Positions 1 to 7,665 of a stretch of DNA of 64,000 nucleotides are shown one piece after another. The stretch covers positions 310,001 through 374,000 of the forward strand of contig NZ_MPIN01000009.1 in the NCBI RefSeq assembly GCF_001887355.1, read 5' to 3'. The notes below the pieces were generated by a model. That model was not told the DNA's origin and did not search any database. It saw only the letters and a program-made list of their open reading frames with translations. This stretch comes from Cystobacter ferrugineus. GTDB lineage: Bacteria; Myxococcota; Myxococcia; Myxococcales; Myxococcaceae. A program made the position numbers and the translations under genes. Each line of letters begins with the position of its first letter. The first letter of the stretch is position 1.

Positions 1-321
1 GGCCCGCTGCGGCGACAGGACATGACGGAATTCAATGGCGAGCTGAAGCCCATCGAGCACTTCCACGTTCATGTTCACGAGGGGACTCGATGGAACGGAG
101 ACACCACCCGCCGCGAACGTATTCAACTGCTTCTGCAAGGAGCGCTTCAGCTCCGGAGAGAGACTGTCCGTCACCTCGGCTCCAGCATGCGAGACATGCA
201 ACCGGTAGACGTTCTCCGAACTCGCTGTACGCCGGAGCTTTCCGATGTACTCGGGGAGTTCAGCGGCCAATGCAGCCGCCGGAAACGCGATCACGGCGAT
301 CATCACCCAATGCAAGCGCAT
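1..321 (-). CDS. Secreted protein of unknown function (3' end outside window)
   Basis: The reading frame stays open from an ATG at 321 to the window edge, giving 107 residues. It begins with a clear Sec signal peptide (MRLHWVMIAVIAFPAAALAA, cleavage likely before Glu) and an upstream GGAGAA ribosome site. The mature part (ELPEYIGKLRRTASSENVYR...) has no motif I recognise. It lies downstream of, and in the same direction as, the larger secreted protein at 418-2178. The two may be co-transcribed and work together in the envelope, but that is inference. The C-terminus is cut off, so total length is unknown. Confidence 0.7.
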   Translation of the reverse strand, partial: MRLHWVMIAVIAFPAAALAAELPEYIGKLRRTASSENVYRLHVSHAGAEVTDSLSPELKRSLQKQLNTFAAGGVSVPSSPLVNMNVEVLDGLQLAIEFRHVLSPQRA

Positions 322-360
322 GTTCTTCTCCAAGAAGGTTGAGCCCGACACAAAGCACTT

Positions 361-384
361 GGCCAGCCCTCGAAAGGGCTGGCC
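361..384. terminator. Perfect 10-bp hairpin between two minus-strand genes
   Basis: GGCCAGCCCT and AGGGCTGGCC face each other across a CGAA loop, just after the stop of the 586-residue gene and before the start of the next gene. No T-run follows on either strand, so it may act as a weak or Rho-assisted terminator or as an RNA-processing stem. Confidence 0.4.
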
Positions 385-417
385 ACCAGACGGCATTCGA
401 TTCTCAATGGCCGTGGG

Positions 418-2178
418 TCAGATTTCGTCCGGGAGCGAGACCTCGGGAGGCGGCGGCGGGGGGTCCTCCGACTCGATGTTTCCCTGGTCGTTCACGGGGG
501 CTTCCTGGTTGCGGTGCTCCGCGCACTCTGGCGTCGTATCGTTCTCGTCGCACAGATAGGAATCCCTTGCTTCCGAATAGGCATCCTCGACAGGCTGGCT
601 CGTGGCCCACTCCGATGCGGTGCAGGCAAGGTACCGCTTCAGCCCAGGGTTCCAGGCCAGACACATGTCGGCCGTCCCCAGCTCGACGTTGATCTGCTTG
701 TTCTGATCGATGATGATCTCCTGCTCGAACTTCACCGTGTTCAAGTGCTGGATGTTCTGGGTGTTGGTGTGCCAGTAGAAGCGCGCCGCATTGGAGAAGG
801 CTCCGACGATCGTCCCGATGTACCCGAGGGTGCGCGCGCCCTCGAAGACACTGGACCATCCGCTGTTGGCACCCTGGTGACGGTGTGCCGCGATGTCCGC
901 CTGCACCTTGTCCCAATAGGTCAGCTTCTCGCTATAGGACAGGGAGACGCGCTCGAAGTACAGGTTCGTGAAGCGCTCTTGCAGCGCCACCAGGGCCTGC
1001 GCGTAGGCGAGCTGCGCCGCGCTGCCATCACCCCCCTCGACATGGACCAGGCACGGTTTGTTCGTCTCCGCCACCGACTTCGCCACCATGGAGGAATAGA
1101 TGTCATCGTTGAAGATGACCAATCCATCCTTGATGTCCGTGCGCCCCTGGACGGACCAGCCCGTGGTGAAATCACACGAGAGCCTTGCCCTCAACGCGGG
1201 CGGGCGAACCGTCAGTTGGGCCTTGAGCCCCACGGGCACGACGATGGGGGGTGGAGCGGAGCTGAGCTTCTCGGCACCGTCGAGCGTCAGGTCGAAGTTG
1301 TACGTCCCCGAGGAGCCATCCCCGCTCCCCTTCATGGAACGGAACAGCGGTACGCCGATGCGCTGTTGATCATTGCTGCCGGTCATGGTCTCCGCGAGCG
1401 AGAAGTACGAGATGCTCTGGATGGGGAGCTTGACCAGGCTCACCTGGTACAGCCCCAGCTCGGCCCGGACCTGCTTGTAGAACTTCAGGTATTCGATCTC
1501 CTCCGGTGTGAAGCCCGAATAGACGTTGCCGGAGAAGATGCCACCATTGGACTGGCTGAGATCTCCAAGCTGCTTCGTGCGCACCGACACGTCCTTGACG
1601 TCAGAGGACGAGAGAGGAAACCCGGACAAGCCGAAGAGATCCGCCATGCGGCCGTACTTGGCGTCCAGCACGTAGGCGGGCAGTTCGCTCTCGTTGTTCT
1701 GGGCGCGGGTCTTGAGTGCCTCCAACTCCGCCTGGAGCTTGGCCCGGGCGGCGTTGATGGTATCGCGCTCCTGTTGGGTCAACTTCGGATCCTGGAGCTT
1801 GGCCGTGAGGACCGAGTAGGCCCTCCGGATCGTCATGAACTCCTCGGTGGACAGCAGGCTGATTTCCTTGCTGATGGTGTCGATCTCGCTGCGGCGGGCG
1901 ATGGCCGCGCTGTTCGCGACCACGGTCGCCGCTCCCGCGGGGTTGGGTGACACCCGGAACGTGGGCGAGTAATAGAACTTCGTCGTATCCGCGTGATCCT
2001 GGTAGGTGCCCAGGCTCAGGATGAACTTCAGCGCGCTCTTGCCCTGATCCGTCTCGGCCAACTTGCGGAGGACGGTGTTCTCCTGCGGAAGTGCCTCGGT
2101 CATCGTCTTGGGTACGGCGAGCGCGGACCCCGCGAAGAGCACGACCCCCAGCACCATCAACCCCTGCTTTGCTTTCAT
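418..2178 (-). CDS. Large secreted protein of unknown function
   Basis: A 586-residue protein starts with a Sec signal peptide (MKAKQGLMVLGVVLFAGSALA). A charged, heptad-like stretch at about residues 100-165 (TISKEISLLSTEEF..., ERDTINAARAKLQAELEAL) suggests a coiled coil. The C-terminus is acidic and ends in a proline run (SEDPPPPPPEVSLPDEI). Two Cys near residues 515-550 and others could form disulfides after export. I recognise no enzyme motif. The start is backed by a GGGGAAGATG ribosome site. It may form a transcription unit with the secreted protein downstream at 1-321, separated by a hairpin. Function unknown. Confidence 0.75.
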   Translation of the reverse strand: MKAKQGLMVLGVVLFAGSALAVPKTMTEALPQENTVLRKLAETDQGKSALKFILSLGTYQDHADTTKFYYSPTFRVSPNPAGAATVVANSAAIARRSEIDTISKEISLLSTEEFMTIRRAYSVLTAKLQDPKLTQQERDTINAARAKLQAELEALKTRAQNNESELPAYVLDAKYGRMADLFGLSGFPLSSSDVKDVSVRTKQLGDLSQSNGGIFSGNVYSGFTPEEIEYLKFYKQVRAELGLYQVSLVKLPIQSISYFSLAETMTGSNDQQRIGVPLFRSMKGSGDGSSGTYNFDLTLDGAEKLSSAPPPIVVPVGLKAQLTVRPPALRARLSCDFTTGWSVQGRTDIKDGLVIFNDDIYSSMVAKSVAETNKPCLVHVEGGDGSAAQLAYAQALVALQERFTNLYFERVSLSYSEKLTYWDKVQADIAAHRHQGANSGWSSVFEGARTLGYIGTIVGAFSNAARFYWHTNTQNIQHLNTVKFEQEIIIDQNKQINVELGTADMCLAWNPGLKRYLACTASEWATSQPVEDAYSEARDSYLCDENDTTPECAEHRNQEAPVNDQGNIESEDPPPPPPEVSLPDEI

Positions 2179-2819
2179 GACATCTTCCCCATCCCCATGC
2201 CGAATTGGCTCACGCGCGTTTGCTTCGTGCGCTCACTCAACTCGATCAGCAATTCAGAGCGGCAGCCGCCTGCCCCACGAAGCAGCGGCTCCGCTCCTCA
2301 TGCGCCATTGAACTTCAGCCCATGCGAGAACTTCATTCCCCTACATCAAGCACACATGCACACCGGTTCCTACGACGCACATGGTCGACACAGAGGCCCG
2401 ATGCATCAATTCTGTTCTTCGGTGCGGATGAGTTCTCGGCCTCTGAACAAGAGGGGCGAAGGACAGGCATTGCCTCACATGTCCGAATGAGAAGCAGAGC
2501 TGGCCAGGAGATGGAATCGTCCGGGAGGGCAGCCCGGCGAGAGGGCGTTCACCGCCCGGCATCCTGTTCGTGTCCAGCAAGCTTCAGAGTCGTCACCCCA
2601 CCACTCGTTGCCACCAGGACAGATTCCTCATCCACGGGGACAGCCCTTCACCCCTCCCTGTAAACCCACCTGCCCAAGCCAGGCACGAGTGCCAACAGCC
2701 CCCCCTGCATGGACGCATGTTGACAACCCCACGCAGCGAAGAATGAGCATCCTGCCTGGCTTGAAGGTATTGGCGGATTGCTCCACAACGCGTATTGGCT
2801 ACCCACGGTGGGAGGGCTC
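2179..2819. other. Long divergent intergenic region
   Basis: About 640 bases lie between the minus-strand secreted protein and the plus-strand toxin gene. Short frames cross it on both strands, but none has a convincing ribosome site, signal peptide or recognisable sequence. It must hold the promoters of both flanking genes. I see no clear sigma-70 boxes. Confidence 0.5.
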
Positions 2820-3302
2820 ATGCGCCTCTTGGGACCTGGCAGTTCGGACATCTCGTCCAGTCGGCACATGGCAGCCGGCATTGCCCTGGTGTCAGCCTCG
2901 GGGTGTGTGGGTACGGACGCGACGCTCGTGGACGGCGAGTGCAACCAGACGGACAGCACCGTCTCCTGCTGCCTGAAGATGAACCCCGGCCAGTACGAGA
3001 AGTGCGGTGCAACGCCACCAACGCAGCAGCCGTCCCATGCTGAGACGAAACCATCTTCAACGGAGACTCAACCCCACCGCCCACAGTTGCTCATTAATGT
3101 TTCCGATGACGATGACGACGCGATGACCGACGAGGAGGTTGATAAGATGTGCCGGGAGTACTACGTGCGGTGCATCGAGAAGCGCGGGCTCAAGATCAAC
3201 CTCCAGTATGGCACGAGCCACTGCCAGAGCTGTTTCGACCTATGTAGGAAGAAGAGATATTGGCCCTGGAGTGCCAACGGCAAGCGATGCCCGGGAGGGT
3301 GA
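2820..3302 (+). CDS. Cys-rich lipoprotein, candidate polymorphic (SitA-like) toxin
   Basis: The 160-residue product starts at an ATG three bases after GGAGGG. Its N-terminus (MRLLGPGSSDISSSRHMAAGIALVSASGC) looks like a lipoprotein signal with a permissive lipobox (ASGC). A short conserved-looking module follows (CNQTDSTVSCCLKMNPGQYEKCG), then a low-complexity Pro/Thr/Glu linker, an Asp run and a Cys-rich tail of about 60 residues (CREYYVRCIEKRG ... CQSCFDLCRKKRYWPW). This design - lipid anchor, constant module, variable Cys-rich tip - matches the SitA toxins that myxobacteria pass between cells by TraA/B-dependent outer-membrane exchange. The adjacent downstream gene would be the immunity gene. 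The toxic activity itself cannot be read from the sequence. Confidence 0.6.
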   Translation: MRLLGPGSSDISSSRHMAAGIALVSASGCVGTDATLVDGECNQTDSTVSCCLKMNPGQYEKCGATPPTQQPSHAETKPSSTETQPHRPQLLINVSDDDDDAMTDEEVDKMCREYYVRCIEKRGLKINLQYGTSHCQSCFDLCRKKRYWPWSANGKRCPGG

Positions 3303-3305
3303 GTC

Positions 3306-3875
3306 ATGAAGCCCTCACGGAAGTTGTTCTGGCAGAGGATCGTCAAGGAGCGCCACGAAGCCTTCATGGCCTTTGGCCCGGGCTCCGATCGAGTTCCCTT
3401 CGAGACGGCGGAGCGCGAGTACTTGGCCCTCCAGAAGAAGCTGTTGGAGGGAGTGAAGACGGAGTGGGAGCGGCGGCACATCAAGAGGCTGATCGCCCAT
3501 GACATCCTGAACGTCGCGCATCCTCGCGCCAAGAACTGGGAGGAGTTCTCGCGGGTGCTGCGCCGCATCAAAAGGCTCGGATTCATCGACCTGGAAAATC
3601 AGATTCATACCGCCTGCCTCGCCCTGCTGTGGATGTCGAGTCACGATCGGGACCGAGTTCCAATGGCCTGGGCAATGGTGGAGGACGCGGAGCGCCGGTT
3701 GCGCCGCATCCGGCAGGGCCACTTCCGGAGGAAGGAGGGCCTGGACGCCATCGCCAGTGTCAAGCAGCAGGTGGCCAAGAAGGGCCTGACGCCACCCGCG
3801 CCAACACGGACAGTGTCCAAGCCCATGGGTGCGGCACACCGGCGAAGGGCACGCCTGCGGCTCCTCATGGATTGA
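3306..3875 (+). CDS. Candidate immunity protein for the Cys-rich lipoprotein toxin
   Basis: This 189-residue, strongly basic, mostly helical protein starts three bases after the stop of the Cys-rich lipoprotein gene, so the two are surely co-translated. It has no signal peptide or membrane segment and should be cytoplasmic, as expected for a protein that neutralises an incoming toxin in sibling cells. Its middle (KTEWERRHIKRLIAHDILNV...) and basic tail (AHRRRARLRLLMD) show no enzyme motif I know. The immunity role rests only on position and on the general layout of myxobacterial toxin loci. A nucleic-acid-binding role is the main alternative. Confidence 0.5.
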   Translation: MKPSRKLFWQRIVKERHEAFMAFGPGSDRVPFETAEREYLALQKKLLEGVKTEWERRHIKRLIAHDILNVAHPRAKNWEEFSRVLRRIKRLGFIDLENQIHTACLALLWMSSHDRDRVPMAWAMVEDAERRLRRIRQGHFRRKEGLDAIASVKQQVAKKGLTPPAPTRTVSKPMGAAHRRRARLRLLMD

Positions 3876-3944
3876 AGAGTCATCATGGCTGAGTTGGACG
3901 GGGTTGCCGCTGGTTAACTGGCCAGCGGCTCGCTGCCTCGTCCG

Positions 3945-4130
3945 GCTGGCGACCCAGCGCTGCGAGTGGTCGGGGACGGCCAGATGCACTGCTTCGTGTG
4001 TAACGAGGTAGCGGAGCACGAACTCCGGGGCCATCACAATGCGCCAGTTGGCTGAACGACCGCTCGTCCTCTTGACGCTGGCCGAGCATCTTCGAGAGGG
4101 GGTGAGACGCAGCCATCCCGGAGCCATCTC
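3945..4130 (-). pseudogene. Relic of a DUF45/YgjP-like zinc metallopeptidase
   Basis: On the minus strand, about 3951-4049 encodes NWRIVMAPEFVLRYLVTHEA followed by VHLAVPDHSQRW. This is the hallmark of the YgjP/DUF45 metallopeptidase family: an NWR-(I/L)-x-(M/L)-AP strand, the HExxH zinc helix (HEAVH) and the third-ligand motif PxHSxRxW. The rest of the domain is absent: neither the N-terminal half nor a start codon can be traced in the same frame. The surrounding frame continues into unrelated sequence. I read it as a decayed gene fragment stranded next to the toxin island and the tRNA gene. Confidence 0.5.
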
Positions 4131-4186
4131 GAAGGTGGAGGAGTCCCCTTGAAATTGGATCTGGGACAAGGGAACCCCTGTCCCTA

Positions 4187-4271
4187 GTACTACTCGGTCA
4201 CTTCGATCATTCTCCGAGGAGACTTTCCCCTCGGAGAATCGCGGTCCCCTCGAGAAGTGACCAAGTAGTAC
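4187..4271. repeat. Nested inverted repeat, 85 bp
   Basis: Outer arms 4187-4204 and 4254-4271 (18 nt, one mismatch; GTACTACTCGGTCACTTC facing GAAGTGACCAAGTAGTAC) enclose a second perfect 11-bp inverted repeat (4209-4219 with 4229-4239, ATTCTCCGAGG). The whole can fold into a long two-tier stem. It lies in non-coding DNA between the DUF45 relic and the tRNA gene. No transposase is nearby. It could be a small non-autonomous mobile element or a structured transcript end. Confidence 0.75.
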
Positions 4272-4483
4272 CCCAGCGGCCTCGGCCTCCTGGGTAGGCG
4301 CCACGCAGGCGGCCGGGCCACGCCGGAAGGGGGCGAACCCGGCGAGCGCATCCTTCTCGTTGCCCTCGGCGAACCCTGTGGTATAGAGCCGCCCGTGGTC
4401 GCGTCCGTGCCCTCCCACTCGCCCGGATTCAGTAGTTGCATGGCGGCGGGAGGAGAAGTAGAAGGGCGCCGCCATTACCTGAT

Positions 4484-4557
4484 GGCCAGGTAGCTCACCT
4501 GGTTAGAGCGGCGGTCTCATAATCCGCAGGTAGTCGGTTCAAGTCCGACCCTGGCCA
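4484..4557 (+). tRNA. tRNA with CAU anticodon (elongator Met; Ile2 possible)
   Basis: The 74-nt cloverleaf has a perfect 7-bp acceptor stem (GGCCAGG/CCTGGCC), D stem GCTC/GAGC with a GGTTA loop, anticodon loop CTCATAA (CAU at positions 34-36), perfect T stem GTCGG/CCGAC with TTCAAGT loop, and discriminator A73. CCA is not encoded. The anticodon stem has one T-T mismatch at its loop-closing pair (31-39). The CAU anticodon fits elongator methionine tRNA. Lysidine-modified tRNA-Ile2 is possible and cannot be separated by eye. Confidence 0.9.
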
Positions 4558-4560
4558 AGG

Positions 4561-4600
4561 CCCCGGAGTCACTCCCTGAGTGATTCCGGGGTTTTCTTTT
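4561..4600 (+). terminator. Rho-independent terminator of the tRNA gene
   Basis: A long hairpin (CCCCGGAGTCACTC facing GAGTGATTCCGGGG, CCTG loop, one internal mismatch) is followed directly by TTTTCTTTT. It starts three bases after the tRNA and is the clearest intrinsic terminator in the window. Confidence 0.92.
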
Positions 4601-4755
4601 GCCCGGAGCGTCAGGACAACTTCGGAGCCACTCGCCCGATCTGTACCCGTTCAGTGTCCGCGCGCTTCCGAGCCGGGCTGCGGAGCGGCCAGAATCCGGA
4701 AGGCGTAGACGCATAGTGGCCGGGGGCCTTCGCCTCCGTGGGTCTGGGGGGAACC

Positions 4756-6282
4756 ATGCGCGCTGACTCGTCTCGGGCCTCGTGGGTGGGCCTGCTGCTC
4801 GCCCTGGCCCAGTTGTCCACCGGCTGCGTGTCACTGACGCCATCGCCCGGCCGGGGGTTGAGCCTGCCCTACACGGCGCGCGAGTCTGTCCCGCCCGTGT
4901 CGGCGGCGGCGCCCAGCGTCGAGGCTCCCGGCCCCCTCCCCTCCCCGTCCGAGCCCGAGGCACCGCGGCGGCTGCATCGTCTCCCGGCCTCCCGACAGGA
5001 GGCGACGACGATAGGCCCGGATAGAGCCCAGAGAGCCACGCGGCAGAGCGCCCTCGCCGCCCAACTGGCCTTTCACCGTGCCCTTCTCGATGTGTCGGGC
5101 TCCACCCGCCGCCTCTCCGCCGAGTTCTCCAGACTCCAAGCTCCTGGGCGGGGCCTTGGCGGTGGCCACAGCGTCTTCGTCCGTTACGTGGATGACGGCG
5201 CCCGGCAACTGCGGTGGATGGACGCCCAGCTCTCCGCCGCCACCCGGCTGGCTACCGCCGCCTCCCAGGTGGAGGACCCGGACATGCAGCTCGCCATGTT
5301 GCGCCTGGCTGGCCCTCGGCTCGAGGCCACCCTGCTCGGCTCGCTCCTGCTCTCCGTCTGGCTCGACTTGCTCCACCTCGCCGACACCGTGTGCACCCAG
5401 CACTTCTATAGCGTGGAGCGAATGTTCGTGGACCTGGCGCGCTGGCAGCAGCGGCTCGAGCCCGCCATGACGGCCCTCTCCTCCCTGGAGCCCGGCCAGG
5501 TGGAGGCCGCGGCGCAAGATGTCCCCGCGCTGGTTGGCCACCTCACGGGCGAGTTCACGGCCACCCTCCAGACCGCGCGCAAGGGGGCGGAGAACGTCGC
5601 GAAGGTGCTGGTACTCAAGGAGGCCCTCGAGGCGCTCTCCCTGCTCTCGGCGTTGAAGTTCTCCCTACCCTCGGTGCCGCCGTCCGCTCCTGCCCTGCTC
5701 GGCATGAGTCTGGTGGTGGGTGGCGACGGCGTGATGATGGGCACGCGCATTGTAGCGTCCGCCGAGTGGGTGGAGATGATGCGCCACCTGGTGCGGGCAG
5801 GTGTCCTCTCCTTGCCCGTCGTCAGTGCCGCCGTGCGGATTCAGGCGGGCCAGGTGCTGCTGGCACAGGCGCACGGCGAGCTACCCAGGGGCGTGCGCGA
5901 GGCGCTCGGCGACGGGCCCGAGGTGCGGGGCATGCGCGTAACGGGTAGAGCGGGGGCCGGCATGAACGAGCCCCCGCGACACCATGTCCTGCCCAAGGAG
6001 TTCCGCGCGTGGTTCGAGAAGAGAGGCTTCACTGGCGAGATGGACATCGACCGGTTCTGCGTGGAGATGGAGCAGGCGCACCATCAGGCCATCCACGGCG
6101 GCGGTAGCTGGCGCCTCGGTCGCACATGGCCGGACGAATGGAACCAGATGATCATGAGCGTACTGAGCCAGGCTGAGGCCAAGGCAGGCCGAATGTTGAC
6201 GCCGAATGCGATCCTCAAGCTCGTCGCAAGAGAGATGAGACGCTATAAAATCCCGATGAACTTCGTCCCCGGGAGAAGGTGA
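4756..6282 (+). CDS. DUF2380-type lipoprotein toxin (intact copy)
   Basis: The 508-residue protein has a lipoprotein signal (RADSSRASWVGLLLALAQLSTGC, Cys near residue 23) and a Pro/Ser-rich linker. A long helical central region (about 100-400) includes hydrophobic stretches (LLGSLLLSVWLDLLHLADTV; PALLGMSLVVGGDGVMMGTR). The C-terminal domain (about 410-508) carries RHHVLPKEFRAWFEKRGFTG, then HHQAIHGGGSW and a WN motif. The HH...P...F/W...H..IHGG pattern is that of the Myxococcus paralogous lipoprotein family DUF2380/TIGR02269, whose His-rich tip resembles HNH/AHH-type nucleases. The family is known mainly from myxobacteria; delivery by outer-membrane exchange is inferred. The ATG at 4756 is preferred over a GTG at 4738 because copy B shares it. 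The stop overlaps the immunity start (ATGA). Confidence 0.8.
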   Translation: MRADSSRASWVGLLLALAQLSTGCVSLTPSPGRGLSLPYTARESVPPVSAAAPSVEAPGPLPSPSEPEAPRRLHRLPASRQEATTIGPDRAQRATRQSALAAQLAFHRALLDVSGSTRRLSAEFSRLQAPGRGLGGGHSVFVRYVDDGARQLRWMDAQLSAATRLATAASQVEDPDMQLAMLRLAGPRLEATLLGSLLLSVWLDLLHLADTVCTQHFYSVERMFVDLARWQQRLEPAMTALSSLEPGQVEAAAQDVPALVGHLTGEFTATLQTARKGAENVAKVLVLKEALEALSLLSALKFSLPSVPPSAPALLGMSLVVGGDGVMMGTRIVASAEWVEMMRHLVRAGVLSLPVVSAAVRIQAGQVLLAQAHGELPRGVREALGDGPEVRGMRVTGRAGAGMNEPPRHHVLPKEFRAWFEKRGFTGEMDIDRFCVEMEQAHHQAIHGGGSWRLGRTWPDEWNQMIMSVLSQAEAKAGRMLTPNAILKLVAREMRRYKIPMNFVPGRR

Positions 6283-6749
6283 TGAGCGAGGGCCGTTCCT
6301 GGCAGGGTCATTGGGCGGCCCGCCTGTATGAGCGGGTCCATGGGCGCGGTTTCAGTTCGCTCACCGCCTTCGCTGACGCACACCCGACTCTCCCACTTGT
6401 TGAGCTGGCCGAGGAACTGGGGGACGACCTCAGCGCAGTGCAGGTCTTCAAGGGACTGGTTGACGAGGCAGAGCGAAGCCATCAGGTTACGCGCTTGGTG
6501 CGCGGTCAGCTTGTACGTGAACTGTACGAGAGCTTCCCCAATGGCTGGCCGGCCGTAATGGACGACGAAGCTCGCGTGGAAGTTGCCATGGCGCTCGGCT
6601 CCTGGTTCGGATTCACCCCAGTGACTCATCGGGAGCGCGTCAATCGGGCCAGCGATTCGCTTCTCGCCACACCGCCGCCACCCGGCTGGCGCCCGCTCGG
6701 CCCCGACGACGAACTCCTGCGCACGCTCCTGCCCGACGAAGGCGTTTGA
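6279..6749 (+). CDS. Immunity protein of the DUF2380 toxin
   Basis: A 156-residue soluble protein whose ATG overlaps the toxin stop codon by four bases (ATGA), the classic toxin-immunity arrangement. It begins MSEGRSWQGHWAARLYERVH and ends in PPPPGWRPLGPDDELLRTLL. The paralogue at 25216-25686 shares both ends almost exactly but differs in the middle, so the centre probably carries toxin specificity. No signal peptide or enzyme motif is seen. Function is inferred from position and from co-duplication with the toxin. Confidence 0.7.
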   Translation: MMSEGRSWQGHWAARLYERVHGRGFSSLTAFADAHPTLPLVELAEELGDDLSAVQVFKGLVDEAERSHQVTRLVRGQLVRELYESFPNGWPAVMDDEARVEVAMALGSWFGFTPVTHRERVNRASDSLLATPPPPGWRPLGPDDELLRTLLPDEGV

Positions 6750-6916
6750 CCCACGACGCCGAGCCCGCCTCAGCAGAGGGCGTGCGCGAGGCACGGGGCA
6801 AGCCCACCCCGCCAACTGTTCACCAGGAGCAAGTGCCCGGAACAGGACCATTGCCGCCGGACACACCGGGTCGGCAGCGTGTCCGCGCTGCGACCCCGCA
6901 GCGGGAGGCGTCCACC

Positions 6917-7564
6917 ATGAAGACGGAAACGATCCACCGGGCCTATGGGCAGGCCTCGCAGTACGAGCAGGTCATGAAGACGGAGTGGGAGCCCATCACC
7001 CCCCGGGCCCAGACCATGGAGTGGCTGGAACTCCAGCCGGGAGGCCGCCTGCTGGAGGCGTGCGTGGGCAGCGGCCTCAACTTCACCCACTACCCGCCCA
7101 AGGTGAATGTCGTCGGCATCGACTTCACCCCCGAGATGCTCGCGCTCGCCGCCTCCAAGCTGCCCATCTCGGGACGGAGCATCGAGCTCATGCACATGGA
7201 CGCCACCCACATGAGCTTCGCCGACGAGAGCTTCGACGCCGTGCTGGAGACCTACGCGTTGTGCGTCGTGCCCAAGCCGCTGGAGGTCCTCCGGGAGATG
7301 GCGCGCGTCTGCAAGCGGGGCGGCAAGGTCGTCCTCTTCGACTGCATCCGCTCCGAGTTGCCCGTGGTGGCCAAGAACCAGGAGCTCATCAAGCCCTTCT
7401 GCATGGAGACGGGCATCCCCGCCGGCGTCATCGTCTGGGATCCGACCCGGGACTATCTGGAGCTGGCCCGGGACATCCCCGAGCTGGAGCTCAGCCGCAT
7501 CGTCCGCTTCAACCAGGATGACGTCTTCGCCTCCCGCTGCCTCATCCAATTCACCCGGAAGTAG
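6917..7564 (+). CDS. Class I SAM-dependent methyltransferase
   Basis: The 215-residue protein has motif I (LLEACVGSGLNFTHYP, a variant of the usual ExGxGxG), the acidic end of strand 2 (VVGIDFTPEML), a second acidic site (HMDATHMSFADESFD) and the post-motif LREMARVCKRGGKVVLFD. These mark the UbiE/Methyltransf_11 fold. The start at 6917 follows a GGGAGG ribosome site; the open frame upstream overlaps the immunity gene and is not needed. The substrate is unknown. It stands alone between the toxin cassette and an ion pump. Confidence 0.85.
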   Translation: MKTETIHRAYGQASQYEQVMKTEWEPITPRAQTMEWLELQPGGRLLEACVGSGLNFTHYPPKVNVVGIDFTPEMLALAASKLPISGRSIELMHMDATHMSFADESFDAVLETYALCVVPKPLEVLREMARVCKRGGKVVLFDCIRSELPVVAKNQELIKPFCMETGIPAGVIVWDPTRDYLELARDIPELELSRIVRFNQDDVFASRCLIQFTRK

Positions 7565-7665
7565 ACACCCCTCCCCCTGCCCCGCGCGAAGAGAACCGAA
7601 CTCCTGGTAGCACCCGATCCAGGAGCCAGGGCATCCTCGGGATCTCCCTAGACGAGGAGCGCGCG

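Larger units (their letters stand above)
4718..6749 (+). repeat. Direct repeat copy A: DUF2380 toxin-immunity cassette
   Basis: Similarity to copy B (23811-25686) begins at GGCCGGGGGCCTTCGCCTCC, some 38 bases before the toxin ATG, and runs to the end of the immunity gene. Sequence outside these limits is unrelated. Identity is very high over the N-terminal two thirds of the toxin and drops in the toxin tip and immunity gene. Confidence 0.9.

Noticed and set aside
2205-2663. Short plus-strand frames in the 640-base gap
   Set aside because: No ribosome site, no similarity recognised, composition unlike the coding regions; treated as intergenic.
6746-6916. Longer methyltransferase starting at 6746
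   Set aside because: The extra 57 residues are Pro/Gly/Arg-rich and lack domain sense; the ATG at 6917 has a good ribosome site and gives the normal domain start.
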